From Prevotella sp. (GTDB lineage Bacteria; Bacteroidota; Bacteroidia; Bacteroidales; Bacteroidaceae), in NCBI GenBank assembly GCA_017964785.1, contig JAGCRH010000033.1, positions 1 to 44,147 of the forward strand: DNA of 44,147 nt, written 5' to 3'. A program made the translations under genes and the position numbers. Shown here one piece after another: positions 9,603 to 17,401 of the stretch. Every line of letters begins with the position of its first letter. Positions within the stretch are counted from its first letter, which is position 1. A model generated the notes under the pieces. That model ran no database searches and was not told the origin of the DNA. It worked only from the letters and a program-made list of their open reading frames with translations.

Positions 9603-9621
9603 ATATATCTAATAGATATAT
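9603..9621. promoter_or_regulatory. Candidate operator: 8-bp inverted repeat at the efflux promoter
   Basis: ATATATCT and AGATATAT form a perfect 8+8 inverted repeat with a 3-nt AAT spacer. It covers the expected -33 position of the efflux promoter, in the 93-nt gap between the ABC transporter stop and the adaptor start. The placement fits a dimeric repressor or activator, but no regulator gene lies next to it. Its A+T-rich sequence makes chance occurrence possible. Confidence 0.45.
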
Positions 9622-9636
9622 CTCCGCCAAAAGTTT

Positions 9637-11226
9637 TTAACAAAGTTTCACCACCTCGTCGCACTGTTCAGTGACGGCAGGACGGTGGGTGATGAAGAGC
9701 ATCGTCTTCTGCGGATAGGCGGCAAAGAGCCGACGGTAGAGTTCCTCCTCGGTGGGACCATCGAGTGAACTGCTGATCTCGTCGAGCAAGAGGACATTCC
9801 CCGGACGTAGCAGTCCGCGGGCAATGGCGATACGCTGGGCCTGTCCCTCACTGAGTCCGCTGCCCCGCTCACCGAGTTCGGTATCAATGCCCTGCGGCAG
9901 ATCATCCACGAAGTCGGCACAGGCCACATGCAGCACCTTCTTCAGTTCCTCGTCGGTGGTCTCTGGCTTTGCCAGTTGCAGGTTGTAACGGATGGTCCCT
10001 GACATCAGCGTGTTCCCCTGCGGCACAAAGCACAGTCCCCCACCCGTTGTCACACGGCCTTCTGTCGGCTCGATAAAGCCGAGGATCAGTCGGAACAGCG
10101 TGGTCTTGCCGATGCCCGTCTCGCCCATGATGGCGGTCTTCGACCCTGCCTTAAACGTATGCGTGAAATGACTCAGTATCGCCCGGTCGCCCTTGGCATA
10201 ACTGAACGACACATCCTCGAATGTAACACAGGGGGACGGTTCTTTTGTGTCAGACGACGCTGACACAAAAGAACCGTCCCCCTGTGTTACCAACTCCTCC
10301 AGTCTGTCGATACTCGCCGTGGCATGGATCACCCCCGGCACCATATTCAACAGTTGCAAGATCGGACTCTGGATCATGCCCACCAACTGCAGGAACGATG
10401 TCATCACACCAAAGGTGATCGCCCCGGCCCGCAGTTGCAGTCCGCCCCAGACGAACGCCAACAGATACCCCAATCCGAAAGCCAGTCCGAGAGCCAGTCG
10501 TGTCACTACCGTAAACCGTGTGCGCCGCCGCACATTCCCCGTCAGCCGCTGTTGCATCGTGTCGAGCCGTCCCGTCACCCACTGTTCCGAGCCCAGTGAG
10601 CGCAACACGGCGTTGTGCTCCATGCCCTCCTGTATCTGCATCTGTATACGACTCTCGTCCTGTCGGATGTCGTGTGTCATCTGGCGCAGACGGCGCGCTA
10701 CGAGTTTGCCGAAGACGACGGCCATCGGTGTCAGCAACAGCAGTGCCCACGCCAAGCGCGCGTCAAACCACCGCATGAGGAGGAAGGCGCCGAAGAGTTG
10801 TATCGTGGTGATGACCATCTGCGGCAGCGTGTCGTTCACGATCCCGCTCACGGTCTCGATGTCTTTCGCCAGTCGTGAGGTCACGTCGCCCGAGTGCAGT
10901 TCCTGTTCGGTGAAGAGTTGTCGGCGGAACAGACTACTGAAGATACGCAGTCGGAGTGTGTTCGTCTGTCGGATGCCCGCCATCGTGGTCATGTAGAAAT
11001 AGAGTTGTCGCAGGGCCACGCCGCCCACGACGGTCAGCACCAGCCAACAGACCATCCTGATCACCTCGTCGGTCTCGCCGGTACGGATGGTCTCGTCGAT
11101 GAACAGGCGACTGAGCCATACCATCAGCAGACCGAGCGCCACCTGAGCGATGCCCGTCACGATGCGCACCGCCATGTTCCAGCGGATGCCCCGTGTGTTA
11201 TGCCACAACCACGCTACGTATTTCAC
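9637..11226 (-). CDS. ABC exporter (fused permease and ATPase) of the PqqD/HprK-like operon
   Basis: This 529-residue half-transporter has an exporter-type membrane domain (about 20-310, six TM helices) and a nucleotide-binding domain (about 345-529). The Walker A motif is GETGIGKTT, the signature is LSEGQ, Walker B is VLLLDE and the switch His is in FITHR, so the ATPase looks active. It has no N-terminal C39 peptidase domain. The start is a GTG at 11226 whose GTGA overlaps the stop of the peptidase-like gene. The linker between the two domains contains about 23 residues (TQGDGSFVSASSDTKEPSPC) encoded by a perfect 31-bp inverted repeat, apparently an in-frame insertion. Context suggests export of a peptide product of this operon; that is inference. 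Confidence 0.87.
   Translation of the reverse strand: MKYVAWLWHNTRGIRWNMAVRIVTGIAQVALGLLMVWLSRLFIDETIRTGETDEVIRMVCWLVLTVVGGVALRQLYFYMTTMAGIRQTNTLRLRIFSSLFRRQLFTEQELHSGDVTSRLAKDIETVSGIVNDTLPQMVITTIQLFGAFLLMRWFDARLAWALLLLTPMAVVFGKLVARRLRQMTHDIRQDESRIQMQIQEGMEHNAVLRSLGSEQWVTGRLDTMQQRLTGNVRRRTRFTVVTRLALGLAFGLGYLLAFVWGGLQLRAGAITFGVMTSFLQLVGMIQSPILQLLNMVPGVIHATASIDRLEELVTQGDGSFVSASSDTKEPSPCVTFEDVSFSYAKGDRAILSHFTHTFKAGSKTAIMGETGIGKTTLFRLILGFIEPTEGRVTTGGGLCFVPQGNTLMSGTIRYNLQLAKPETTDEELKKVLHVACADFVDDLPQGIDTELGERGSGLSEGQAQRIAIARGLLRPGNVLLLDEISSSLDGPTEEELYRRLFAAYPQKTMLFITHRPAVTEQCDEVVKLC
10223..10290. repeat. REP-like palindrome inserted in frame in the ABC transporter gene
   Basis: Two perfect 31-nt arms (10223-10253 and 10260-10290) are separated by a 6-nt loop. 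The arms begin GTAACACAGGGGGACGG and contain TTCTTTTGTGTCAG. The element falls in the linker between the membrane and ATPase domains and keeps the frame open. A degenerate relative lies in the neighbouring kinase gene (12366-12436) and a third element with similar ends lies upstream of the operon. Confidence 0.85.
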
Positions 11227-11660
11227 CTTTTCACCCTTCGATATATCGCTAACAGATACCTTCTTACCGGTCGCAGATACCACCAGAGCCGTGCCGCCAC
11301 GCGCCGCCAGCGACAGTAGAGGTCGTGGGGCCGTTCGTCGGCACCGATGACGTGTGTCACCTTCGCCTTGATGTCTTGGAGCGTACAGTGCTCCGTACCG
11401 CTCAGGTTCCCGTCGCCCATCAGCGTCACCGCATCGCCCTCGATGGCGATGATGCGGTGCACCACATAGCGACAGCCATTGACCCATGCCAGTACCACGT
11501 CACCGTTTTCCGACTGCGCAGGCTTTTGCAGGATCACGCTTTCCTTCCCGCCGATGATAAACGGCAACATACTGTGCCCGTTTACCGGCAGCGTCACGCA
11601 GAGCCCCTCGCCCACCAGCCGTACTGCCTCCTCTATAATCGTATCGTCACTTACCTCCAC
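11223..11660 (-). CDS. S24/S26 signal-peptidase-like protein with ER-type Ser/His/Asp motifs
   Basis: This 145-residue protein has the signal peptidase I fold signatures: Ser30 in GHSMLPF, His68 in RYVVHRII and Asp83 in LMGDGN. Bacterial enzymes usually have Lys at the second place. His there, followed by a GD(N)N-type motif, is the pattern of the archaeal, eukaryotic and SipW-type group. There is no N-terminal TM helix; the C-terminus is very basic and aromatic (RWRRVAARLWWYLRPVRRY) and may bind membrane. It sits between the HPr-kinase-like and exporter genes, with a GTGA overlap to the exporter, so it may trim the exported product. It could instead be a non-catalytic relative. Confidence 0.75.
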   Translation of the reverse strand: MEVSDDTIIEEAVRLVGEGLCVTLPVNGHSMLPFIIGGKESVILQKPAQSENGDVVLAWVNGCRYVVHRIIAIEGDAVTLMGDGNLSGTEHCTLQDIKAKVTHVIGADERPHDLYCRWRRVAARLWWYLRPVRRYLLAIYRRVKR

Positions 11661-11688
11661 TTTTCACTATTAACTATTCACTATTCAC
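11661..11688. repeat. 7-bp tandem repeat at the kinase/peptidase gene junction
   Basis: Four heptads (TTTTCAC, TATTAAC, TATTCAC, TATTCAC) cover the 13-nt gap before the peptidase-like gene and the last codons of the kinase-like gene, giving its C-terminal VNSE. The same heptad type appears at 15275-15302, 17356-17376 and, as ATTTCTC, at 87-107. Confidence 0.75.
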
Positions 11689-12528
11689 TGTTTTCCGGCA
11701 CAGTCTCGCCGCTTCTTCGTCGGGCAGACACTCCAAGTGCCACACCGGCACGTTCGTCACCAGCGCGTTCTCCGTCTGGTGCAGTCCGTCGGCAATGCGA
11801 CTGTTCCACCGCTGACCGCTGATGCTCGCCACGAGCGCCGTATACGCCTCGATGCCGCCCAGTCGCCGTATCTGATTGTAGGGCGCCTGACTCAGCAGCA
11901 CGATCCCGCCCAACGGATAACTCACGTTCCGGTAGCAGGGTGTCTTCCCGCTCCACGGCGAGCCGTACACCACCCCGTCTCTCACCACAGGATTGTCGTC
12001 GTTCACCAGTTCCGTGCCCTCGATATGTTCCAGCCATAATTGCGCGTGCGTGCTCTTGCCCGTGCCGCTCTTGCCGAGGAACATATAGCCCTGACCCTCG
12101 TGGCTCACCACCGCTGCATGAAACAGCGCCGTCCCCAGTCTTGCCGTCGCCATCGCAAAGAGCAGCATCAGCGCGTTGTCGATGGCCATCTTCGAATGTT
12201 TGCCCGACGTGAGGAGCCATCCCAGACGATAATCCGTCGCACACACTAGCCATCCCACCGTCTCACCGCACCAGCCGAACTGATACACCGGCTGTCCGTC
12301 GGCATTCCTGCCACAAACGATGGTCTGCTCCTCATCTTCCTGCCGCATCTCCTCCGTGAAAATGATACGGGAGGGCTTTTCTTTTGTGACATCGATTTCA
12401 AGCGATGTCACAAAACAATCGTCCTCCTGCGTTGCAAACGGCTTATAGTTCTTCATCTGCGTGAAGACCTTTGCCTCGCCACTGACACTGAACAGATGTC
12501 CCGCCACCCGATAATATCTCGTTATCAT
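11674..12528 (-). CDS. HPr kinase/phosphorylase-like P-loop protein
   Basis: This 284-residue protein has a C-terminal domain like that of HPr kinase/phosphorylase. The Walker A motif is GKSGTGKST (152-160), followed by NDDNP (176-180) and GSPWSGKTPCYRN, which fit the nucleotide- and metal-binding loops of that fold. The N-terminal about 130 residues are beta-rich and not recognised. True HprK regulates sugar uptake through HPr, but the PqqD-like and exporter neighbours instead recall kinase-like accessory proteins in peptide-maturation clusters. Residues about 33-57 (TQEDDCFVTS...KEKPS) come from a hairpin element resembling the one in the exporter gene. The target of phosphorylation, if any, is unknown. 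Confidence 0.8.
   Translation of the reverse strand: MITRYYRVAGHLFSVSGEAKVFTQMKNYKPFATQEDDCFVTSLEIDVTKEKPSRIIFTEEMRQEDEEQTIVCGRNADGQPVYQFGWCGETVGWLVCATDYRLGWLLTSGKHSKMAIDNALMLLFAMATARLGTALFHAAVVSHEGQGYMFLGKSGTGKSTHAQLWLEHIEGTELVNDDNPVVRDGVVYGSPWSGKTPCYRNVSYPLGGIVLLSQAPYNQIRRLGGIEAYTALVASISGQRWNSRIADGLHQTENALVTNVPVWHLECLPDEEAARLCRKTVNSE
12366..12436. repeat. REP-like hairpin inside the HprK-like gene
   Basis: A perfect 13-bp stem (12382-12394 with 12403-12415, 8-nt loop) extends imperfectly outwards to ends resembling AACGCAGGAGGACG. It encodes TQEDDCFVTS followed by TKEKPS, matching the TQGDGSFVSA and TKEPS encoded by the palindrome in the exporter gene, so both probably derive from one element family. 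Confidence 0.7.
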
Positions 12529-12546
12529 CGTCTATCTCATGGAGGG

Positions 12547-12813
12547 TTAGATAACACCGACACGCTGCCAGTCGTCGAGGATGGCAGCCACGTCGGAACG
12601 GGCCTCGTCGGGGGTCACGTCATATTCTTCACAGAGGCGCTTTACAAGGTCTTCTTCGGTAAAGAAGCCCATCTTCTGGGCCTGTTTCCACAGCCAGGCC
12701 GCACTCTCATTCAGGGCGAGCAGTTTGCCAAAATTGATGGCCTGAAGTCCCTCGCCCACAATCACATTCTCGCCGCACACCTCGCGCAGCACAAATCCAT
12801 CTTTTATTTTCAT
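12547..12813 (-). CDS. PqqD-family peptide-binding protein (RRE-like)
   Basis: This 88-residue protein fits the PqqD family throughout: an N-terminal beta segment (MKIKDGFVLREVCGENVIVG), the core AINFGKLLALNESAAWLWKQ, and a C-terminal helical part ending DWQRVGVI. PqqD domains bind the leader of a precursor peptide and present it to modifying enzymes. It is the first gene of the operon, 18 nt after a consensus promoter and 18 nt before the HprK-like gene. No precursor peptide gene is visible next to it. Some PqqD-like proteins pair with HprK-like kinases in other bacteria, which supports a shared pathway. Confidence 0.82.
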   Translation of the reverse strand: MKIKDGFVLREVCGENVIVGEGLQAINFGKLLALNESAAWLWKQAQKMGFFTEEDLVKRLCEEYDVTPDEARSDVAAILDDWQRVGVI

Positions 12814-12830
12814 AATCGTCTATTGGTCTG

Positions 12831-12838
12831 CAAAGGTA
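12831..12838 (-). promoter_or_regulatory. Promoter -7 box of the PqqD/HprK/peptidase/ABC operon
   Basis: On the minus strand a T-rich stretch and GTACCTTTGCA contain the TACCTTTG box, 17 nt before the PqqD-like ATG. A terminator-like hairpin (12849-12873) ends just upstream and a 21-bp repeat array lies beyond it. Confidence 0.7.
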
Positions 12839-12848
12839 CGAATAAAAA

Positions 12849-12873
12849 TCGGGCTGACCAAACGTCAGCCCGA
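12849..12873 (-). terminator. Rho-independent terminator upstream of the PqqD operon
   Basis: TCGGGCTGAC and GTCAGCCCGA form a perfect 10-bp stem with a 5-nt loop, followed on the minus strand by TTTTTATT. It would stop transcripts entering from the acyltransferase gene. It overlaps the expected -33 region of the PqqD promoter, so an operator role is also possible. Confidence 0.7.
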
Positions 12874-12883
12874 CTATTTTCAA

Positions 12884-12988
12884 ATAAGCGTACCTTATTA
12901 CGAAATAAGGCAGGGTTATTGAGCGATAAGGCAGGGTTATTGAGCGATAAGGCAGGGTTATTGCTGAATAAGGGCAGGTTATTACACA
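12884..12988. repeat. 21-bp tandem repeat array upstream of the PqqD operon
   Basis: Five units start at 12884, 12905, 12926, 12947 and 12968. The three central ones are near-identical (ATAAGGCAGGGTTATTGAGC); the outer two are degenerate. Each holds an AATAA/TTATT inverted pair, and the 21-bp period equals about two DNA turns. No spacers are present, so this is not a CRISPR array. Confidence 0.75.
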
Positions 12989-13013
12989 GATATACAGAGG
13001 GACGTTTCTGGTC

Positions 13014-13104
13014 GGTCATCATGCTGTAGAATGCCATGCTAAGCCCCCTATACATGCAGCGGGCATGTATACAGGGGGCTGCTTAGTATGGCAGCATGAT
13101 GACC
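13014..13104. repeat. Long imperfect hairpin downstream of the acyltransferase gene
   Basis: Arms of about 42-44 nt (13014-13057 and 13063-13104) pair around a 5-nt loop. Both arms start GGTCATCATGCTG and both end in a CCCCCT...ATACATGC block. Imperfect similarity continues outward to ends resembling ACAGGGGAC, as in the palindromes inside the exporter and kinase genes. It begins 26 nt after the acyltransferase stop and may also act as a terminator. Confidence 0.75.
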
Positions 13105-13129
13105 ATCACGCGGCTGTCCCCTGTGTGTT

Positions 13130-14206
13130 TCAGAGTTTGATGTAGATCTTCTTGCGGTAGAGGATGTAGCCGATGGCGAAGTTGAGGAGGACGAAATAGA
13201 GGGCGTAGGCCAGGGAGGCCCACTTGTCGGGCGGGATGACAGCATGGATGCCGTTGTAGACCCATTCGGAGACACCGATATTACCCAAAATGATCGCAAG
13301 GAGTTCACTCGACACATAAAGGGCGAGGGCATTGACGCCAAACACGTGGAAGAAAGTCGTCCAGCCTGACTTCTTCTGAATATCAATGACATACATCAGA
13401 AAGGCCTGCAACAACGAGGCGAGGCCACAGGTGGCGAGGACGTAACTGGGACTCCAGATGCGCTTGTTGAGCGGCAGACCGTAAGAGAGCAGATAGCCGC
13501 CGATGACGAGTACCGTACCTACGACGAAGAGGGCGATGACCTTATCAGAAACGATTTCTTTCTGACGGATGAGCATACCACAGTAAAAACCGAGCAGCAC
13601 ATGGGCCACGGAAGAGATCGTACCCAACAAGCCCTCGGGATCGACGGGACTCTTATGGTAAATATGGTCGTAGCCGAACAGGCGGAGGTCTGCCTGAGCC
13701 AAGATGTTCACGTTGGCATCCTGCACGTAGCCGTTGCCGAAAACAAGGATAGCGGCGTAGACCACCAACAATCCGATGATGACAGGTATCGTGCACTTAT
13801 GGTTGCAGAAGAGGGCGAAGAGCGAGACGATGCCATAGCAGAGGGCGATGCGCTGGAGAACGGCCCAAATGCGGAGATGGCCGAAACAGAGCAGGTCGCC
13901 CTCGATGGCGTGGTCGAACCAGTTGATAAAGAGTCCGATGGCAAAGAGCAACACGGTACGTTTGATGATACGGCGGATGACTGGCGGCGTGGGCTTGAAT
14001 TCCGACTTCACCAAGGAGAGATAGCAAGAGATACCCATGATGAAGAGGAAGAAAGGGAAGACAAGGTCGCAGGGGGTCATGCCGTTCCATTTGGAATGAC
14101 CGAGCATCTCGAAGGACTCGCCCCAACCGTTGTTGACGAGGATCATACCGGCAACGGTGATGCCGCGGAGGATATCGAGACTTAAAAGACGATTGGACTG
14201 TTTCAT
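13130..14206 (-). CDS. HGSNAT/NagX-like membrane acyltransferase (DUF5009-type)
   Basis: This 358-residue polytopic membrane protein has about ten TM helices. The N-terminus RLLSLDILRGITVAGMILVN and the following FPFFLFIMGIS are the signature of the heparan-alpha-glucosaminide N-acetyltransferase family, which moves an acetyl group across the membrane onto a terminal amino sugar. His77 lies far from the N-terminal motif, so I do not assign a catalytic residue. The ATG overlaps the end of the upstream GH89 remnant in an ATGA, showing that the two were translated together. A long hairpin lies just downstream. The substrate is inferred from the family and neighbour only. Confidence 0.8.
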   Translation of the reverse strand: MKQSNRLLSLDILRGITVAGMILVNNGWGESFEMLGHSKWNGMTPCDLVFPFFLFIMGISCYLSLVKSEFKPTPPVIRRIIKRTVLLFAIGLFINWFDHAIEGDLLCFGHLRIWAVLQRIALCYGIVSLFALFCNHKCTIPVIIGLLVVYAAILVFGNGYVQDANVNILAQADLRLFGYDHIYHKSPVDPEGLLGTISSVAHVLLGFYCGMLIRQKEIVSDKVIALFVVGTVLVIGGYLLSYGLPLNKRIWSPSYVLATCGLASLLQAFLMYVIDIQKKSGWTTFFHVFGVNALALYVSSELLAIILGNIGVSEWVYNGIHAVIPPDKWASLAYALYFVLLNFAIGYILYRKKIYIKL

Positions 14207-15331
14207 TTCGTGGTCGTTATTAATTCCATTACTTCTTTCGCGATGTCGACGGGTGAGCCTTCAGGGGCGGCGGTATAGGGGTTGTGACGGAGGGTCCAGG
14301 GCTCTTCAATGGCGTAATAGTCGAGACGCGGATTCTCCGTCCATCCCCTGGATGACCCAGACGGCTTTGGGATTGACACGCTTCATGGCCTGCATCATTG
14401 CCTCACCCGCCTTGGCGTAATTGATATGAGGATCGTCGTTGCTCTCGTGGAAGGGATCCATCGAGTAATAGTCGGCTTTACCAAAGAGGTTCGTGAGTTC
14501 ATTATAATATAAGGTGGCAATCTCCGCAAAGCGCGGGTCGGTGGGCAGGAGGTTGGCAGGACGCTGGAAACCGTTCCAGAGGCCCGCATCGGCCACGTTC
14601 AGGTTCAACTTCTGTTTGGCATCGTGCGGCACCATCCCACAATAGCCGGGCAGCACGGGGTGCATGCCGAGTTGCTTCATACGGGCGAGGATCTGTTTCT
14701 GGAGTCTCTCCTGACGGTCGTACCACGAGAGCGGCAGCGGTCCACCCCACCCTTCGAGGTTGTTCATCTCCCACCAGGCGAGGAAGGCTGGCCCGGCAAT
14801 GAACTGACCTACCTCTTCCTCGGTATAGCCGAGTTTGAGGAGCATATTGCGCCACACACACTCCTCGCCGACAATCGCCAACGGCAAATTCACGCCATGC
14901 AAGGCGAGCCAGTCGATCTCCTGTTCCCAACGCTTCCAGTCCCAGAAAGCCATCGAATAAGAGAAGGTGCAGTAGTTAAAGGCATAACGCTGCGTCAGGT
15001 CGGTCTCATGGCGCTCTTTCTGACTGACGGCAGGCAGGACGGCAGGCAACGGCGCCTGCATCTGGTTCCACGAGAGGTGAATGCCGGCATAGTACTTCAG
15101 GTACCAGTTGATGCCCGAGGCGATATTCACCCAAGTATTGCCCCGCACCACGACCTTATGCCCCTGCTGGTCGAGTTCAAAGAAATCCTTGTCGCTCTTC
15201 ACCAGTTGGGTCTTAAACTTGGCCGAAGCGCCCTTGTCAATTCTTTCCAGGAGTTCATCAACGGGGTTCGCTATAGTGAATAGTGAAAAGTGAATAGTGA
15301 ATAGTACAAGCAGTAATCGTTTCATCATCAT
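14203..15331 (-). pseudogene. GH89 alpha-N-acetylglucosaminidase, internally deleted and frameshifted
   Basis: The intact reading frame gives 341 residues (14306-15331), about half the usual length of GH89 enzymes. It has a signal peptide, the N-terminal domain (HKVVVRGNTWVNIASGINWY) and the first half of the barrel, including DPFHESNDD, whose Glu fits the acid/base. It then reads WVIQGMDGES and stops. Removing one G restores WVIQGWTENPR, a motif expected there, followed directly by LDYYAIEEPWTLRHNPYTA and a C-terminus ending at 14203. So about 350 residues, probably including the nucleophile, are missing, and the ends are out of frame. The old stop overlaps the acyltransferase ATG. The signal peptide is encoded partly by 7-bp repeats. 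An assembly error remains possible. Confidence 0.8.
15275..15302. repeat. 7-bp tandem repeat encoding part of a signal peptide
   Basis: Four AGTGAAT/AGTGAAA heptads on the plus strand, TTCACTA/TTCACTT on the coding strand, encode the hydrophobic core VLFTIHFSLFTIAN of the GH89 signal peptide. Confidence 0.75.
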
Positions 15332-15342
15332 TGAGTATTTAG

Positions 15343-16866
<1,524 letters not shown>

Positions 16867-16889
16867 CGGTTATTTTTCCTTTTCGGCGA

Positions 16890-16897
16890 CAAAGGTA
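16890..16897 (-). promoter_or_regulatory. Promoter -7 box of the nucleotidyltransferase gene
   Basis: On the minus strand TTTTTTTGTACCTTTG holds the TACCTTTG box, 23 nt before the ATG at 16866. Confidence 0.65.
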
Positions 16898-16940
16898 CAA
16901 AAAAAGCCACAGATTTCACAGAATATCACAGATTATTTTG

Positions 16941-16948
16941 TAACTTTG
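16941..16948 (+). promoter_or_regulatory. Promoter -7 box of the coiled-coil lipoprotein gene
   Basis: TAACTTTG fits TAnnTTTG and lies 24 nt before the ATG at 16973. It is divergent from the nucleotidyltransferase promoter. Three CACAGAWT copies (16908, 16917, 16927) lie between the two. Confidence 0.55.
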
Positions 16949-16972
16949 CACACGGAATTAGTTATTTTGTCA

Positions 16973-17350
16973 ATGAAAAGTATCATTTTTGTAATTCTCA
17001 GTGCGGCCCTGATGGTGTCCTGCGGCGGGAACAGCAAGCAGAGAGAAGAAATCAATGCCCGTTGGAAGGCACTTCGGCTCCATCAGGAGACAGAACTGAA
17101 ACGGGCGCAGGACGAACTGGCACAGACCGACAGTCTGCTGCAACTGGTGCAGCGCGACTACGACGACCTGCAGGCAAAGGTGGAGAAGGACAAGGCCGCC
17201 CTGCGGGCTACGCCCGAGGAACTGACATTGTTGACGAAGACCCGCATCAGACGTGACTCGCTGCGCACACAATGTGAGACATTAGGGGCCAAAATACGCT
17301 ATATCCGCAAGAAACAGAGCGAATACCCGAAAAATAATGAAGAGCGGTAG
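16973..17350 (+). CDS. Small coiled-coil lipoprotein
   Basis: This 125-residue protein has a lipoprotein signal (MKSIIFVILSAALMVSCGG, cysteine at residue 17). The rest is highly charged and predicted to be one long coiled coil (about 22-112, for example LHQETELKRAQDELAQTDSL), with a Lys-rich end. I do not recognise a named family. It probably sits in the periplasm anchored to a membrane. I chose the ATG at 16973 because it starts the signal peptide; a longer opening begins inside the promoter. It lies upstream of the DUF1599 gene, which has its own promoter. Confidence 0.75.
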   Translation: MKSIIFVILSAALMVSCGGNSKQREEINARWKALRLHQETELKRAQDELAQTDSLLQLVQRDYDDLQAKVEKDKAALRATPEELTLLTKTRIRRDSLRTQCETLGAKIRYIRKKQSEYPKNNEER

Positions 17351-17355
17351 CAAAT

Positions 17356-17376
17356 TTTTCACTTTTCACTTTTCAC
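17356..17376. repeat. 7-bp tandem repeat next to a promoter
   Basis: Three TTTTCAC heptads lie directly before a T-run and the TACCTTTG box of the DUF1599 operon. The layout matches the ATTTCTC triplet before the radical SAM promoter at 87-107. Confidence 0.75.
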
Positions 17377-17385
17377 TTTTTTTTG

Positions 17386-17393
17386 TACCTTTG
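17386..17393 (+). promoter_or_regulatory. Promoter -7 box of the DUF1599-doxX-tpiA operon
   Basis: TTTTTTTTGTACCTTTGCA holds the TACCTTTG box and ends 8 nt before the ATG at 17402, so the mRNA leader is probably only a few nucleotides long. Confidence 0.7.
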
Positions 17394-17401
17394 CACCCGA
17401 T

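Noticed and set aside
12884-12988. CRISPR array
   Set aside because: Units are contiguous with no unique spacers and no cas genes lie nearby.
12810-13055. Minus-strand 81-codon frame with SLNNPAL repeats as a possible precursor peptide for the PqqD operon
   Set aside because: It runs through the long hairpin, the 21-bp array, a terminator and the operon promoter. The 21-bp period is a multiple of 3, so open frames are expected by chance on both strands, and no leader/core pattern is seen.
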